Assembly: GCF_003336675.1 (NCBI RefSeq)
Contig: NZ_QPII01000001.1
Location: forward strand, 186,001 to 250,000
Direction: 5' to 3'
DNA length: 64,000 nucleotides
From: Billgrantia montanilacus
GTDB taxonomy: Bacteria > Pseudomonadota > Gammaproteobacteria > Pseudomonadales > Halomonadaceae
Shown: in pieces, positions 19,259 to 28,360 of the stretch
How the letters are laid out: each line of letters begins with the position of its first letter
Numbering within the stretch: the first letter of the stretch is position 1
Position numbers and translations under genes: made by a program
The notes under the pieces: generated by a model
Told to the model about the DNA's origin: nothing
The model's database searches: none
The model's input: the letters and a program-made list of their open reading frames with translations, nothing else

Positions 19259-20524
19259 TTACCAGTTGCGACGCTTGACGCGGGAGAGTTCACGATCGAG
19301 ATCGCTGACTGCCTGCTCACCGGTCTTGTTGCCGGACAGCACGTCATGGGCGGCACTGAAGAAAGCATTGCTGACGCGGCCGTAGGCACCTCCGGTGGGA
19401 GCGGAGGGACGCGCCACGGCATTGACGAAGGTCTCGTAGAGATCGCCGAAGAAGGGCACCGCCTCGAGCACCTCCTCATCCTGGTAGAGCGACTCCAGGG
19501 TGGGGTTATAGGCGCCGGCAATGGCACGACGCTTCTGCTCCTCTTCGCCGGCGAGGAACGCCACCAGGTCGACGGCGAGCTCGGGATTCTCGCTGTAGCG
19601 CGAGACGGCCAGGTTCCAGCCGCCGAGGCCGGCGGCACTCTGACCGTCGCCGCTGTAGGGCAACTGGGTCACACCGACCTTGCCGCGTACCTCGCTGTCC
19701 TCGCTCTGGGCCAGGGCCCAGGCATAGGGCCAGTTGCGCATGAACACGGCGTTGCCACCCTGGAACACGCCGCGGGCTTCTTCCTCCGTGTAGTTGAGAA
19801 CGCCGTTGGGCGAGATATCACCGATCCAGGTCGCCGCGCGATCGAGTGCGGCAGCGGCCTGGGGGTTGTCGATGGTGATCTCGCCTTCACTGTCGACGAT
19901 GGTGCCGCCGCCGTGGCTTGCCACCCACTCCAGGGCGTTGACGGTCAGGCCTTCGTAGGCGCGGCCCTGGAAGACGAAGCCCTGCATGCGCTCGCTACCT
20001 TCGGCGCGCTCGGCATTGCGTATTTCTCGGGCGGTCTCGGTGAGTTGTTGCCAGGTCTCGGGCACGTCATGGCCGTGCTTCTCAAGCAGGTCTTCGCGGT
20101 AGTAGAGCACTCCGGCATCGGTGAACCAGGGCATGGCGACCAGGCGGCCGTCTATGGTGTTGTTCTCGACGATGGTCTCGAAATGCCCCTCACTGGCCTC
20201 ATCGCCGAGTACCTCGCGCAGGTCGAGCAGGTGGTTGGCGAGCAGGCCAGGCCAGACCACGTCGATCTGCATGATGTCGATGTCGGTGGAGTTGGCGGAG
20301 AGAATCTGCTGGTAGAGGGAGAGGCGCTCGGTGGAGGAGTTCGGCGTCGAGACCACATCGACGCTGTGGCCGGTTTTTTCCTCCCAGGCCCTGACACCCT
20401 CCTGGCAGAGGGTCAGCTCGGCGCCGACGGCGCCACAGGAGATGGTCAGGTCTGCGGCCTGAGCGTGGCTGATACCGGCGGCTCCAGCCATGATGAGCGT
20501 GGGAAGCAGTGTCTTCTTGAGCAT
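19259..20524 (-). CDS. Alpha-glucoside ABC transporter substrate-binding protein
   Basis: A 421-residue extracytoplasmic solute-binding protein (family 1). It has a signal peptide, LLPTLIMAGAAGISHAQAA, near the N-terminus, and the mature part starts around DLTISCGAVGAEL. Features of trehalose/maltose or alpha-glucoside binding proteins include DIDIMQIDVVWPGLLANHLLDL and FQGGNAVFMRNWPYAWALA. It is the first gene of the operon and lies 47 bases downstream of a LacI-type operator. AglE of Sinorhizobium plays this role; orthology is inferred from the operon rather than from a full alignment. Confidence 0.88.
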   Translation of the reverse strand: MLKKTLLPTLIMAGAAGISHAQAADLTISCGAVGAELTLCQEGVRAWEEKTGHSVDVVSTPNSSTERLSLYQQILSANSTDIDIMQIDVVWPGLLANHLLDLREVLGDEASEGHFETIVENNTIDGRLVAMPWFTDAGVLYYREDLLEKHGHDVPETWQQLTETAREIRNAERAEGSERMQGFVFQGRAYEGLTVNALEWVASHGGGTIVDSEGEITIDNPQAAAALDRAATWIGDISPNGVLNYTEEEARGVFQGGNAVFMRNWPYAWALAQSEDSEVRGKVGVTQLPYSGDGQSAAGLGGWNLAVSRYSENPELAVDLVAFLAGEEEQKRRAIAGAYNPTLESLYQDEEVLEAVPFFGDLYETFVNAVARPSAPTGGAYGRVSNAFFSAAHDVLSGNKTGEQAVSDLDRELSRVKRRNW

Positions 20525-20570
20525 GGCAGTTTTCCTTGTCGGCTTGTTTTTATGGGGCTTGCAGTCTGAA

Positions 20571-20588
20571 AACTTAAACGATTAAGTT
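20571..20588. promoter_or_regulatory. LacI-family operator before the alpha-glucoside operon
   Basis: AACTTAAACGATTAAGTT has 7-bp arms AACTTAA and TTAAGTT around a central CG, the hallmark of LacI/GalR-family operators. Its centre is about 55 bases upstream of the binding-protein start codon. The LacI-type gene of the same island is the likely binder. Confidence 0.75.
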
Positions 20589-20697
20589 CGTTGGCGCTCA
20601 GTTAGCCGCTTATTGGCACGGAGATCAACCTAGACTTTTGGCTAAGTGTAGCGGAGGCGAACGTTGTGCCGCTGTGACAGCGTCGTCGCCTCGCGGC

Positions 20698-21624
20698 TCA
20701 GAGCGACAGGAAGAAGAGAATCAAGGGCGGCGACAGTAGCGAAAGAATGAATCCGCTGACCACGGCGATCGGCACACAGGCTACCCCGCCGTGCTGCTGG
20801 ATGACCGGCAGGGTGAAGTCCATGGCGGTCGCGCCACCGTAACCGATGGCCAATGGCGCGTGGCGTTGGATCAGCAGCGGGATAAGGATGAAGGCCAGTA
20901 GCTCACGAGCGAGGTCATTGAAGAAGGCCACGCCGCCGAGCAGGGGACCGAGCTGATCACCGATCAGTATGCCCGAGAGTGAATACCAGCCGAAGCCGGA
21001 CGCCAGCGCCAGTCCTTCGTTCCAGTTCAGGCCGAGGAGGGGAGCGGCGATCAGACCGCCAACCAGGGAACTGGCGGCCAGGGTCGTAGCAATGGCCAGG
21101 CCGTGCCGGTTGAGCAGGATCTGGCGTAGCGGCATGCCCGAATTGCGCAGCTGACAGCCGATCAGCGCCAGCAGGGCATAGAGGGCCCATTCGGCCAGCC
21201 GTTCGGCGGTGGTGAAGATGGCCTGGCCACCCAGCCAGCTCAGGGCGAGTCCGATCAGCACACCGAAGACCACCACCGCCACCAGCGCCAGGGAGCCGGT
21301 CAGGGCGGCCATCTTGGTGGTCGGTGCGTCGGCGACGACCGGCGAGGTGCCGAAGCGCAGCCCGAGCCGGCGAGACAGCCACCAGAGGGCCGCCAGGTTG
21401 ACGGCAGTAATGACACCGAACAGCAGCAGTGCCTGGCCGCCCATGCGCGACAGCTCGCGCATCAGGTCGTCGAGGCCGGCCAGGCTGACCCCCATCAGCA
21501 GCAGAATGAGATAGACCGACGCGTTGACACCGCGATTGATCAGATTCATCAGGCCGGCATGGCGAACCGGCACCAGGTAGCCCAGCAGCAGCGGCAGAAG
21601 GACGATCAACAGCCCGCTCAACAT
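20698..21624 (-). CDS. lysO: Lysine exporter LysO-like (YbjE family)
   Basis: A 308-residue inner-membrane protein with about eight or more helices. It matches E. coli LysO/YbjE in several stretches, for example LALASGFGWYSLSGILIGDQ, AAFFNDLARELLAFILIPLL-like GVAFFNDLAREL, and MDFTLPVIQQHGG near the C-terminus. LysO exports lysine and toxic analogues such as thialysine. The frame is open to 21663, but the ATG at 21624 aligns with the E. coli start (M-SGLLI) and has GGAAG upstream. No lysine riboswitch was recognised in front of it. It stands alone on the minus strand. Confidence 0.88.
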   Translation of the reverse strand: MLSGLLIVLLPLLLGYLVPVRHAGLMNLINRGVNASVYLILLLMGVSLAGLDDLMRELSRMGGQALLLFGVITAVNLAALWWLSRRLGLRFGTSPVVADAPTTKMAALTGSLALVAVVVFGVLIGLALSWLGGQAIFTTAERLAEWALYALLALIGCQLRNSGMPLRQILLNRHGLAIATTLAASSLVGGLIAAPLLGLNWNEGLALASGFGWYSLSGILIGDQLGPLLGGVAFFNDLARELLAFILIPLLIQRHAPLAIGYGGATAMDFTLPVIQQHGGVACVPIAVVSGFILSLLSPPLILFFLSL

Positions 21625-21768
21625 CAAGACATCTTCCCTTGTCGTGGCCGCCGGGCGGCACAAAGCGCCACACTCTATCAGCCTTTTGCGGCGAGCGCTG
21701 CCGTCGACTCGACCGGCCTAGGTCGAGCCGACGGGGCATCCGCTGGGGAGGCGCGACCCTGCAGCGGG

Positions 21769-22491
21769 TCAGGGAGCCTGGGTGTCGAGGGAGGTGAGCC
21801 GCAGCCGGCTCTTGCGCTTACCGTCGCGGCGATAGTCCACGGCCAGCAACAAGCCGGGAAGCTCGGGGTGGAAGTGGAACGTCATCGTCCGATCGGGCGT
21901 TTCGGGGTCCATCACCTCGACCTTGACCGCCTCGAACTCGCCTGCCGGGAGGCTCAGCATCTCTCGGTCGTGCACACGGTAGTCGAGGGATTCCTCACGG
22001 CCACGATGATCCTGATAGACCAGGCGACAGCCGGCCTCTTCCTGGCAGGTGCCATTCAGCGCGCTCATGGAGAGGTCGAACAAGGCGGCCTGGCGATCGG
22101 GCAGTTTGCTGAGCTCGTCGGTATCAAGCCGGTAGTCGCCGCCGATACCAAGCAACGAATAGCCGCTGGCGTAGTTCACCGAGCGAACGCCATTCGGGGT
22201 CAGGAAGAAGCGGCTGCGTTCATTGCCGCGAGCCAGGGCGATGGAGGCATTCATTCGGCTCTGCCAGTGATGGTTGTCCCGGATCAGACGGTGCTCGATG
22301 GAGGCGTTGGGCCAGCCGCTCACTTCCAGCCGGTATCGCGCATCGAAGGGCTGGGGAGTGACCTGGCGTTCGGTGTCGCTGATTGACACTGGCTTGGCAG
22401 CCGTCGGAGCCGCCATGGCCTGGGAGGTGCCCAGCGACAGCAGTAGCAGCGGCAAGGCCAGCATGGTGAGAGGGCGCAACAGTCGGCTCAT
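21769..22491 (-). CDS. DUF3108 family exported protein
   Basis: A 240-residue protein with a signal peptide, LTMLALPLLLLSLGTSQAMAA, and a beta-rich mature domain starting near FDARYRLEVSGWP. The pattern of short strands, the YRVHDREMLSLPAGEFEAVKVE segment and DRTMTFHFHPELPGLLL fit DUF3108, a periplasmic family without a proven function. Two nearby ATG codons (22503 and 22491) are possible; I took the one directly before the basic residues of the signal peptide. It sits alone between lysO and pncB on the same strand. Confidence 0.75.
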   Translation of the reverse strand: MSRLLRPLTMLALPLLLLSLGTSQAMAAPTAAKPVSISDTERQVTPQPFDARYRLEVSGWPNASIEHRLIRDNHHWQSRMNASIALARGNERSRFFLTPNGVRSVNYASGYSLLGIGGDYRLDTDELSKLPDRQAALFDLSMSALNGTCQEEAGCRLVYQDHRGREESLDYRVHDREMLSLPAGEFEAVKVEVMDPETPDRTMTFHFHPELPGLLLAVDYRRDGKRKSRLRLTSLDTQAP

Positions 22492-22599
22492 GGGACTCAA
22501 CATGGGGTGGTGAGGAAAGGAGTGTGACAAGGAGTCTGAGCACGGGAAGGCGCCCCAGGTTCCCCGATGCACGCTTGTTGCACGTTCTCGGGGACGCTG

Positions 22600-23943
22600 T
22601 CACCGCTGCTGCAGACGCTTCAGCTCCTCACTGAGCTCCACCGGGTAGTCGCTTTCACCCGGAGCGAGTCGGGTCAGCGCTTCGGGCATCTCCGCGAGAC
22701 TGGACCGGACCCGTTCGCGGGCATCGACGGCCATGGCCATGACCGACGCGTCCAGCTTGCCGCCCTGTACCAGGGGCACCAGCATCGGCTCGCCATCGAC
22801 GCTCCGTTCATCGCGGTTGGCGATGATATCGCCGGCATAGCGGCCTTGGGCGTCCCGTCGCCGGTAGAGCTGTTTGCGCCCCGGCAGGTTGACCTTGCCC
22901 GTCGAGTGCTTGACCCGGGGTATGCCTGCATACTCCACCAGCTTGTAGGATAGATCGATGACCGGCGCGTCGGCCGAGACCCCCATCTGTGTGCCCACGC
23001 CAAAGGCATCGATGGGCGCCCCGTCCTCGACAAGTTCCTGGATACTGAATTCATCGAGGCCACTACTGGCGATGATCTTGATGTCTTCGAAGCCGGCCTC
23101 GTCAAGCAGGGCGCGGGAGCGGTGAGCGAGTTCGCCCAGGTCGCCGGAGTCGAGTCGAACCGCACTGACGCGCAGGTCGGGCTCCTCCGCCATCAGCTCG
23201 ATGACCATGCGCACACCCTCCAGGGTGTCGTGGGTATCCACCAGCAGGGTGGTGTCCGGATAGTGGCGGGCGAAGGCACGGAAGGCCTCGCGCTCGCTGT
23301 CATGGGCGAGGATGTAGCTGTGCGCCATGGTGCCGTTGATTTCCAGATCGTGGCGCAGTCCGCCCAGCACGTTGCTGGTGGCGGCAAGGCCCGCGGTTCG
23401 GTAGGCACGCACCCCGCGTACCGCTGCGTCGACCCCGTGCATGCGGCGCATGCCGAAGTCGACCACCGGCCGGCCCCGGGCGGCCATGACGAGACGCACG
23501 GCCTTGGAGGCCAGTACCGTTTCCAGCTGCACCAGGTTCATGATCAGGCTCTCGAGCAGCTGTGCCTCGGCAATCGGTGCATCCACTTCCATGTAGGGCT
23601 CATTCGGGAACACCGGCGTCCCTTCCGGCAGGGTCCAGATATCGCCGGTGAAGCGCCAACCGGCCAGCCAGTCGAGGAAGGCATCGTCGAACTTCCCGGT
23701 GCCGGCCAGCTGGCTCAAGGCCGATGATGAGAAGCGCAGCCGACTGGCCAGTGCTGCGGCATGCTGCTGGCCGCAGGCAAGCATGAAGCGCCGAGTGGGC
23801 GGCAACTTGCGAAAGAAGAGGCTGAAGGTGGCCCGCTCCTGCATCGACTCCTTCCAGTAGGCCTGCAGCATGGTCAACTGGTAGAGGTCGGTGAGCAGGA
23901 CCAGGTCGCCGTCATCCACCTGCACGGAGAGGTGTTGACTCAT
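22600..23943 (-). CDS. pncB: Nicotinate phosphoribosyltransferase
   Basis: A 447-residue enzyme that makes nicotinate mononucleotide from nicotinic acid and PRPP with ATP, in NAD salvage. Family marks are DLYQLTMLQAYW near the N-terminus, VDFGMRRMHGVDAA, HDLEINGTMAHSYI (with the conserved histidine region), VRLDSGDLGELA and the anion-binding GVGTQMGVSADAPVIDLSYKLVEY. The frame runs 53 codons further upstream, but that part is inside pncA. The ATG at 23943 overlaps the pncA stop by four bases. Deamidation by PncA followed by PncB is a complete nicotinamide recycling branch. Confidence 0.93.
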   Translation of the reverse strand: MSQHLSVQVDDGDLVLLTDLYQLTMLQAYWKESMQERATFSLFFRKLPPTRRFMLACGQQHAAALASRLRFSSSALSQLAGTGKFDDAFLDWLAGWRFTGDIWTLPEGTPVFPNEPYMEVDAPIAEAQLLESLIMNLVQLETVLASKAVRLVMAARGRPVVDFGMRRMHGVDAAVRGVRAYRTAGLAATSNVLGGLRHDLEINGTMAHSYILAHDSEREAFRAFARHYPDTTLLVDTHDTLEGVRMVIELMAEEPDLRVSAVRLDSGDLGELAHRSRALLDEAGFEDIKIIASSGLDEFSIQELVEDGAPIDAFGVGTQMGVSADAPVIDLSYKLVEYAGIPRVKHSTGKVNLPGRKQLYRRRDAQGRYAGDIIANRDERSVDGEPMLVPLVQGGKLDASVMAMAVDARERVRSSLAEMPEALTRLAPGESDYPVELSEELKRLQQR

Positions 23944-24506
23944 TGGCGAACCTCGATGCCTTCGGCTTCCAGCTCCCGGATGCAGCGGCCCCGGGCCTCG
24001 GGGGCGACGGGCGCCGTCAGCCCGGCCAACAGCACGACCTCGAAGCCTTCCTGGCGTGCTTCCTTGGCGGTGGCCAGTACGCAGACGTCCATGGCCAGGC
24101 CGCACACCACCACGCGACGGATGCCTCGGTCGCGAAGGTAGCCGCCCAGGCCGGTGCCGTCGAAGGCGGAGTAGGCATCGACATCGAAGGCCGTGGCCTT
24201 GCTGACGCGGATGGTGTCATCGGTGAAGTCGAGGTCCGGGTGGAAGGCGGCGCCGGGCGTATCCTGCACGCAGTGAACCGGCCAGGTGCCGCCGCGATGT
24301 TCGAAGCTGACATGGTCGACGGGATGCCAGTCTCGCGAGGCGACCACTGGCGCACCGGCGGTACGGGCGGCAGCGACCTCGGCATTGATGCCGGGCACCA
24401 GTGCGTTGCCGCCCTCTACCGGCAGGGCGCCCCCTTCGCAGAAGTCATTCTGCATATCCACGACCAGCAGGGCGTCTTGCTTGCGGTAGTCCACTTGTGT
24501 CTTCAT
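23940..24506 (-). CDS. pncA: Nicotinamidase (cysteine hydrolase)
   Basis: A 188-residue isochorismatase-fold enzyme that deamidates nicotinamide to nicotinate. The catalytic triad is visible as D17 in LLVVDMQNDF, K103 in IRVSKATAF and C142 in CGLAMDVCV. The metal site residues are D59, H61 and H70 in SRDWHPVDHVSFEH. It lies directly upstream of pncB with a four-base overlap, so the two steps are co-expressed. The length is usual for bacterial PncA. Confidence 0.93.
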   Translation of the reverse strand: MKTQVDYRKQDALLVVDMQNDFCEGGALPVEGGNALVPGINAEVAAARTAGAPVVASRDWHPVDHVSFEHRGGTWPVHCVQDTPGAAFHPDLDFTDDTIRVSKATAFDVDAYSAFDGTGLGGYLRDRGIRRVVVCGLAMDVCVLATAKEARQEGFEVVLLAGLTAPVAPEARGRCIRELEAEGIEVRQ

Positions 24507-24595
24507 CGTGCACCTCCAGGGAGGTCGATGGGTATCACTTCAGCCTATCGCCTATATCGCTTTTCTAGTAGGGATAAGGTCTAGTTCGCAACGAT

Positions 24596-25531
24596 TCAAT
24601 AGCCGGCGCTGGGGTCCACGGTCTCGAGCGTTTCGCCCGCCTCGAAGGCCTCGATCAGCTCGGCGACCTGACCCACGGCTTCCTTCAGCGGGGTGGGGCC
24701 GGCCATGTGCGGTGTCACCCATACCCTCGGGTGCGACCAGAGCGGGTTGTCCCGGGGCAGCGGCTCCTCGGGAAAGGCGTCGAGCAAGGCACCGCGAAGC
24801 CGGCCCTCGGTTTCACCTTCTCCCAGCGCCTCCAGCAGTGCCGCTTCATCGAGCAGGGTGCCGCGCCCAGGGTTGATCAGGCTTGCCCCTTCCGGCAGGG
24901 CGGCCAATGTCTTGGCATCGATGATGTGGCGGGTCTCCGGGGTTCCGGGTAGCAGCAAAACCAGTGTGCGTACCTGGCAGAGCAGTTCGGGCAAGCCGTC
25001 ATCGCCATGATGGCTGGTGATGTCGTCGAGCTGTTTGGGGGAACGACTCCAGCCATGAACCGGAAAGCCGTCGGCGGCGAGCATGGCGGCCACCTTGGCA
25101 CCGATGGCGCCCAAGCCCAGCACGCCCACCGGCCAATCGCCCTTGTCGTCCACAGCGTGCTCCCGCCACTCGCGGCGGGCCTGCTGGCGTCGGTAGCGGT
25201 CGAAGTCGCGCTGAAAGTGCAGCACGCCGTAGCGCACGTAGTCACCGATCAGCTCGGCCATGCCGGCATCGCGCAGCTTGACGATGGGCACGTCCTTGGG
25301 CAGGCCCGGATTGTTGAGCAGGGCGTCGACGCCGGCCCCCAGGTTGATGATCCCCTTGAGGTCGTCCAGCTCTCGCAGCAGCGCTTCGGGCGGCTTCCAG
25401 GCGGCCAGGTAGTCGATACCCCGGCGCTGGGGGGGTGGGGCGTCACTGGTGACGAACTCGGCATCCGGTAGCCGCTCGGCCAGGGCGTCGCGCCAGGTGT
25501 CGGCCTCGTCGATATGGATCATTACTCGCAT
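24596..25531 (-). CDS. ghrA: Glyoxylate/hydroxypyruvate reductase A-like 2-hydroxyacid dehydrogenase
   Basis: A 311-residue member of the D-isomer 2-hydroxyacid dehydrogenase family. The nucleotide-binding loop is VLGLGAIGAKVAAMLAADGF. Catalytic arginine and histidine are seen in LINPGRGTLLDEAALLEAL and WVTPHMAGPT, with an acidic residue between. The short form without a long N-terminal lobe and the N-terminal layout (MRVMIHIDEADTWRDAL) fit E. coli GhrA (312 aa), which reduces glyoxylate and hydroxypyruvate with NADPH. It sits 26 bases after the regulator gene that diverges from doeA, and may share its transcript. Confidence 0.85.
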   Translation of the reverse strand: MRVMIHIDEADTWRDALAERLPDAEFVTSDAPPPQRRGIDYLAAWKPPEALLRELDDLKGIINLGAGVDALLNNPGLPKDVPIVKLRDAGMAELIGDYVRYGVLHFQRDFDRYRRQQARREWREHAVDDKGDWPVGVLGLGAIGAKVAAMLAADGFPVHGWSRSPKQLDDITSHHGDDGLPELLCQVRTLVLLLPGTPETRHIIDAKTLAALPEGASLINPGRGTLLDEAALLEALGEGETEGRLRGALLDAFPEEPLPRDNPLWSHPRVWVTPHMAGPTPLKEAVGQVAELIEAFEAGETLETVDPSAGY

Positions 25532-25557
25532 GGGGTCTCCTTCCTGCTTCGTGAAGG

Positions 25558-26964
25558 TCAGTAGATAATCTGCATCATGGGCGGGGGTGACTCGTCCAGC
25601 AAGGCTGCCAGGCGTTCCAGGCCCTCTTGCAGGCGCTTCAGGTCCTGCTCGGCTCCGAGGCTCACGCGGATGCGTCGCGGGGGCGGCGTCTGCTCCACCA
25701 TGAACGGTACCGCGGTGGTGATTGCCAGGCCCTCCTGTTCGGCCTGTTGCTGCATCTCCTCCGCGCGCCAGGCATCGGGCAGGGTCACCCAGACATGCAG
25801 GCTGGTGGGGCGGGAGCTGAAGGAGTGATGGCCGAGCAGGCGTAAGGCAAGCTTCTGGCGTTCGCCCAGTAGTTCGCGCTGTTCGGCGGCCATGGCCTCG
25901 ATGCTACCATTGGCGATCCATCGGTCGGCGAGCTCGAAGATCAGAGGGGTGGCCATCCAGGTGGTGGCCCGCATGCGCGGCAGCACGTGGTGCAGCTGGC
26001 CGCGGGGCACGGTCAGGTAGCCGGCGCGCAGTCCTGGCACGGTGATCTTGGTCATGCTGGTGACATGGAAACCGAGCTGAGGGATCCGGGCTGTGAGCGG
26101 AACCAGGCCAGGTGCCTCGAGCAGGGCATGCACATCGTCTTCGATCAACCACACCCGGTGGCGCGCCAACACCTCCGCCACGGCGTCACGGCGGGCCTCG
26201 CTCATGGTTGCGCCGGTCGGGTTCAACTGGGTCGGCGTCAGGTATACGGCCCTCGGCTTGAAGCGATGACATGCCGATTCCAGCGCCTCCGGAATGATGC
26301 CCTCGCTATCGATGGCCACGCCACGCAGCTGGAAGCCCAGGGTGCGCGACAGGGCGATAAGACCATGGTCGGTGAGCGCTTCGGTGAGGACCAGGTCGCC
26401 ATGCTGGACTACGCTTGCGATGGCCAGCATCAGGCCATGAGCCGCGCCGTTGCAGAGTATCCTGTCTTCCATCTCGCCGGGCACGCCGAGTCGGGTCTGC
26501 AGCCAGATACTGGCCCGTTCGCGCTGATGGGGCAGTCCGGCGATGGGCCGGCAGGCGGTAATCACATCGGGGCTGGCATGGTCCGCCAGTTCGGTCAGCG
26601 CCTGGCGAAAGCGCAGATGGTGTCCGGGAGGGCAGACCGGGTGAGCGATGGAGAGGTCGATCAGAGGGCTTTCGTTGCGCGGCTCGTGGCCGCGCAGGTA
26701 GGCCGATTCTCGGGCGTCGTCCAGGGCGTTGACCCAGGTGCCGCTGCCGACTCGTGCCTGGACCAGGCCCATCTTCTCGGCCTGGGCGTAGGCGCGAGAA
26801 ACTGTCTGGACGCTGACGGCGAGGCTTTCGGCCAGCTGTCGATGAGGTGGCAGGCGGGTGCCCGGGGTGAGCTCCCCCAGGCGAATCGCCTCCGACAGGG
26901 CGCGGGCAATGGCAAGGTACTTTGGGCCGGTGTCGGTCAAGTAGGGAGTTAGGTCAATTGTCAT
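25558..26964 (-). CDS. enuR: MocR/GabR-type PLP-dependent regulator, EnuR-like
   Basis: A 468-residue fusion of an N-terminal GntR winged helix (LPPHRQLAESLAVSVQTVSRAYAQAEKMGLV, about residues 38-68) and an aminotransferase-like domain. The PLP lysine is K306 in HVTSMTKITVPGLRAGYL. EnuR of Ruegeria is a MocR-type repressor of ectoine use whose bound PLP reacts with diaminobutyrate or its N-acetyl form. The divergence from doeA, shared intergenic decamers and similar lysine position make EnuR the best name, though orthology is inferred. One copy of the decamer overlaps its own start codon, which suggests autoregulation. Confidence 0.78.
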   Translation of the reverse strand: MTIDLTPYLTDTGPKYLAIARALSEAIRLGELTPGTRLPPHRQLAESLAVSVQTVSRAYAQAEKMGLVQARVGSGTWVNALDDARESAYLRGHEPRNESPLIDLSIAHPVCPPGHHLRFRQALTELADHASPDVITACRPIAGLPHQRERASIWLQTRLGVPGEMEDRILCNGAAHGLMLAIASVVQHGDLVLTEALTDHGLIALSRTLGFQLRGVAIDSEGIIPEALESACHRFKPRAVYLTPTQLNPTGATMSEARRDAVAEVLARHRVWLIEDDVHALLEAPGLVPLTARIPQLGFHVTSMTKITVPGLRAGYLTVPRGQLHHVLPRMRATTWMATPLIFELADRWIANGSIEAMAAEQRELLGERQKLALRLLGHHSFSSRPTSLHVWVTLPDAWRAEEMQQQAEQEGLAITTAVPFMVEQTPPPRRIRVSLGAEQDLKRLQEGLERLAALLDESPPPMMQIIY

Positions 26965-26966
26965 GA
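26957..26966 (+). promoter_or_regulatory. ATTGTCATGA copy 1, overlapping the regulator start
   Basis: First of three copies of ATTGTCATGA near the divergent regulator/doeA promoters. It covers the regulator start codon (complement of 26962-26964), so a bound protein would block regulator expression. It continues as ATTGTCATGATGCAAT, itself a near palindrome. Confidence 0.5.
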
Positions 26967-27033
26967 TGCAATAAAGCCTTTGACCGCCAGCAGAGGTGTG
27001 GTGCTAGTATCAGCTTAGCGACATTGACTGGAT

Positions 27034-27069
27034 ATTGTCATGATTTTCCCGGTGAAAAGTCATGACAAT
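27034..27069. promoter_or_regulatory. Inverted pair of ATTGTCATGA upstream of doeA
   Basis: ATTGTCATGA (27034-27043) and its exact reverse complement TCATGACAAT (27060-27069) face each other across 16 bases. They lie about 90 bases upstream of the doeA start. They are the most likely operator for the EnuR-like regulator or for the Lrp-type DoeX. Confidence 0.6.
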
Positions 27070-27160
27070 TAAATTCCATCGAGCGGTGTCCGATAACCCT
27101 TGGTCCGGCCCTCTCTGCATGGAGACGGCCGGTTATTGGTGATGCTATGGCGAACGCTTC

Positions 27161-28360
27161 ATGAATCAGGTCTCCCTGCCCTTCACTCGTCAGGAATATG
27201 CCAGCCGGCTGTGGAAGGTTCGCGCCGAGATGGCGAGCCGAGGCATCGACGTGCTCATCATCAGTGATCCCTCCAACATGGCCTGGTTGACCGGCTATGA
27301 TGGCTGGTCCTTCTATGTGCATCAGTGCGTCCTGGTGGCGCTGGAAGGAGAGCCGGTCTGGTATGGCCGTCGCATGGATGCCAACGGTGCGTTGCGCACC
27401 TGCTGGATGGATCCGGACAACATCACCTACTACCCCGACTACTACGTGCAGAACCCGGACATGCACCCCATGGACTACTTGGCCCAGTCGATCATGCCCG
27501 ATCGCGGGTGGCATCTGGGGGTGGTGGGCATGGAGATGGATAACTATTATTTTTCCGCCAAGGCCTACCAGTGTCTGCTGCGCGAACTGCCTCATGCCCG
27601 CTTCCTGGATGCCAATGCGCTGGTCAACTGGTGCCGGGCGATCAAGTCGCCCCAGGAGGTCGCCTACATGCGTGTCGCCGGCAAGATCGTCGAGGGCATG
27701 CATACGCGTATCCTCGAAGTGATCGAGCCCGGCCTGCCCAAGAGCAAGCTGGTTTCCGAGATCTACCGGGTCGGTATCGAGGGTTGGGTGGATGATAACG
27801 GCAAGGTCTTTGGCGGCGACTATCCTGCCATCGTACCCATGCTGCCCACCGGCAAGGACGCGGCGGCGCCTCACCTGACCTGGGATGACACGCCGTTCCG
27901 CGAGGGCGAGGGCACGTTCTTCGAGATTGCCGGTGTGTTCAAGCGTTACCATGCGCCGCTGTCGCGCACCGTGTTCCTGGGGCGTCCGCCCCAGGAGTTC
28001 ATCCGTGCCGAGTCGGCGCTGCTGGAGGGCATCGAGCGCGGCCTGGCCGTGGCCAAGCCAGGCAATCGTACCGCCGATATCGCCATGGCGCTGGGGGCGG
28101 CCATGGACAAGTACGGCTTCGACCGGGGTGGGGCGCGCTGCGGCTATCCTATCGGTATCAGCTATCCGCCCGACTGGGGTGAGCGCACCATGAGCCTGCG
28201 CCCCTCGGACGAGACCATCCTGCAGCCGGGCATGACCTTTCACTTCATGCCTGGCCTGTGGCAGGACGAGTGGGGCCTTGAGATCACCGAGAGTATTCTG
28301 ATCACCGAGACCGGCTGCGAAGCGTTGGCGAACTTCCCCCGCCAGCTGTTTGTGCGCTGA
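27161..28360 (+). CDS. doeA: Ectoine hydrolase
   Basis: A 399-residue enzyme of the M24 (aminopeptidase P-like) fold that opens the ectoine ring to N-alpha-acetyl-L-2,4-diaminobutyrate in the cytoplasm. The length equals that of Halomonas elongata DoeA. The N-terminal creatinase-like domain contains IISDPSNMAWLTGYDGWSFY. The catalytic domain contains GEGTFFEIAGVFKRYHAPLSRTV and a C-terminal MTFHFMPGLWQDEWGLEITES, where the metal ligands of true M24 peptidases are only partly kept, as known for DoeA. No strong ribosome binding site precedes the ATG. It heads doeA-doeB-doeX and diverges from the EnuR-like gene. Confidence 0.93.
   Translation: MNQVSLPFTRQEYASRLWKVRAEMASRGIDVLIISDPSNMAWLTGYDGWSFYVHQCVLVALEGEPVWYGRRMDANGALRTCWMDPDNITYYPDYYVQNPDMHPMDYLAQSIMPDRGWHLGVVGMEMDNYYFSAKAYQCLLRELPHARFLDANALVNWCRAIKSPQEVAYMRVAGKIVEGMHTRILEVIEPGLPKSKLVSEIYRVGIEGWVDDNGKVFGGDYPAIVPMLPTGKDAAAPHLTWDDTPFREGEGTFFEIAGVFKRYHAPLSRTVFLGRPPQEFIRAESALLEGIERGLAVAKPGNRTADIAMALGAAMDKYGFDRGGARCGYPIGISYPPDWGERTMSLRPSDETILQPGMTFHFMPGLWQDEWGLEITESILITETGCEALANFPRQLFVR

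Noticed and set aside
19243..19638. Long N-terminal extension of the first sugar permease
   Set aside because: It runs through the binding-protein gene in another frame and has shadow composition (Ser/Pro/Arg-rich).
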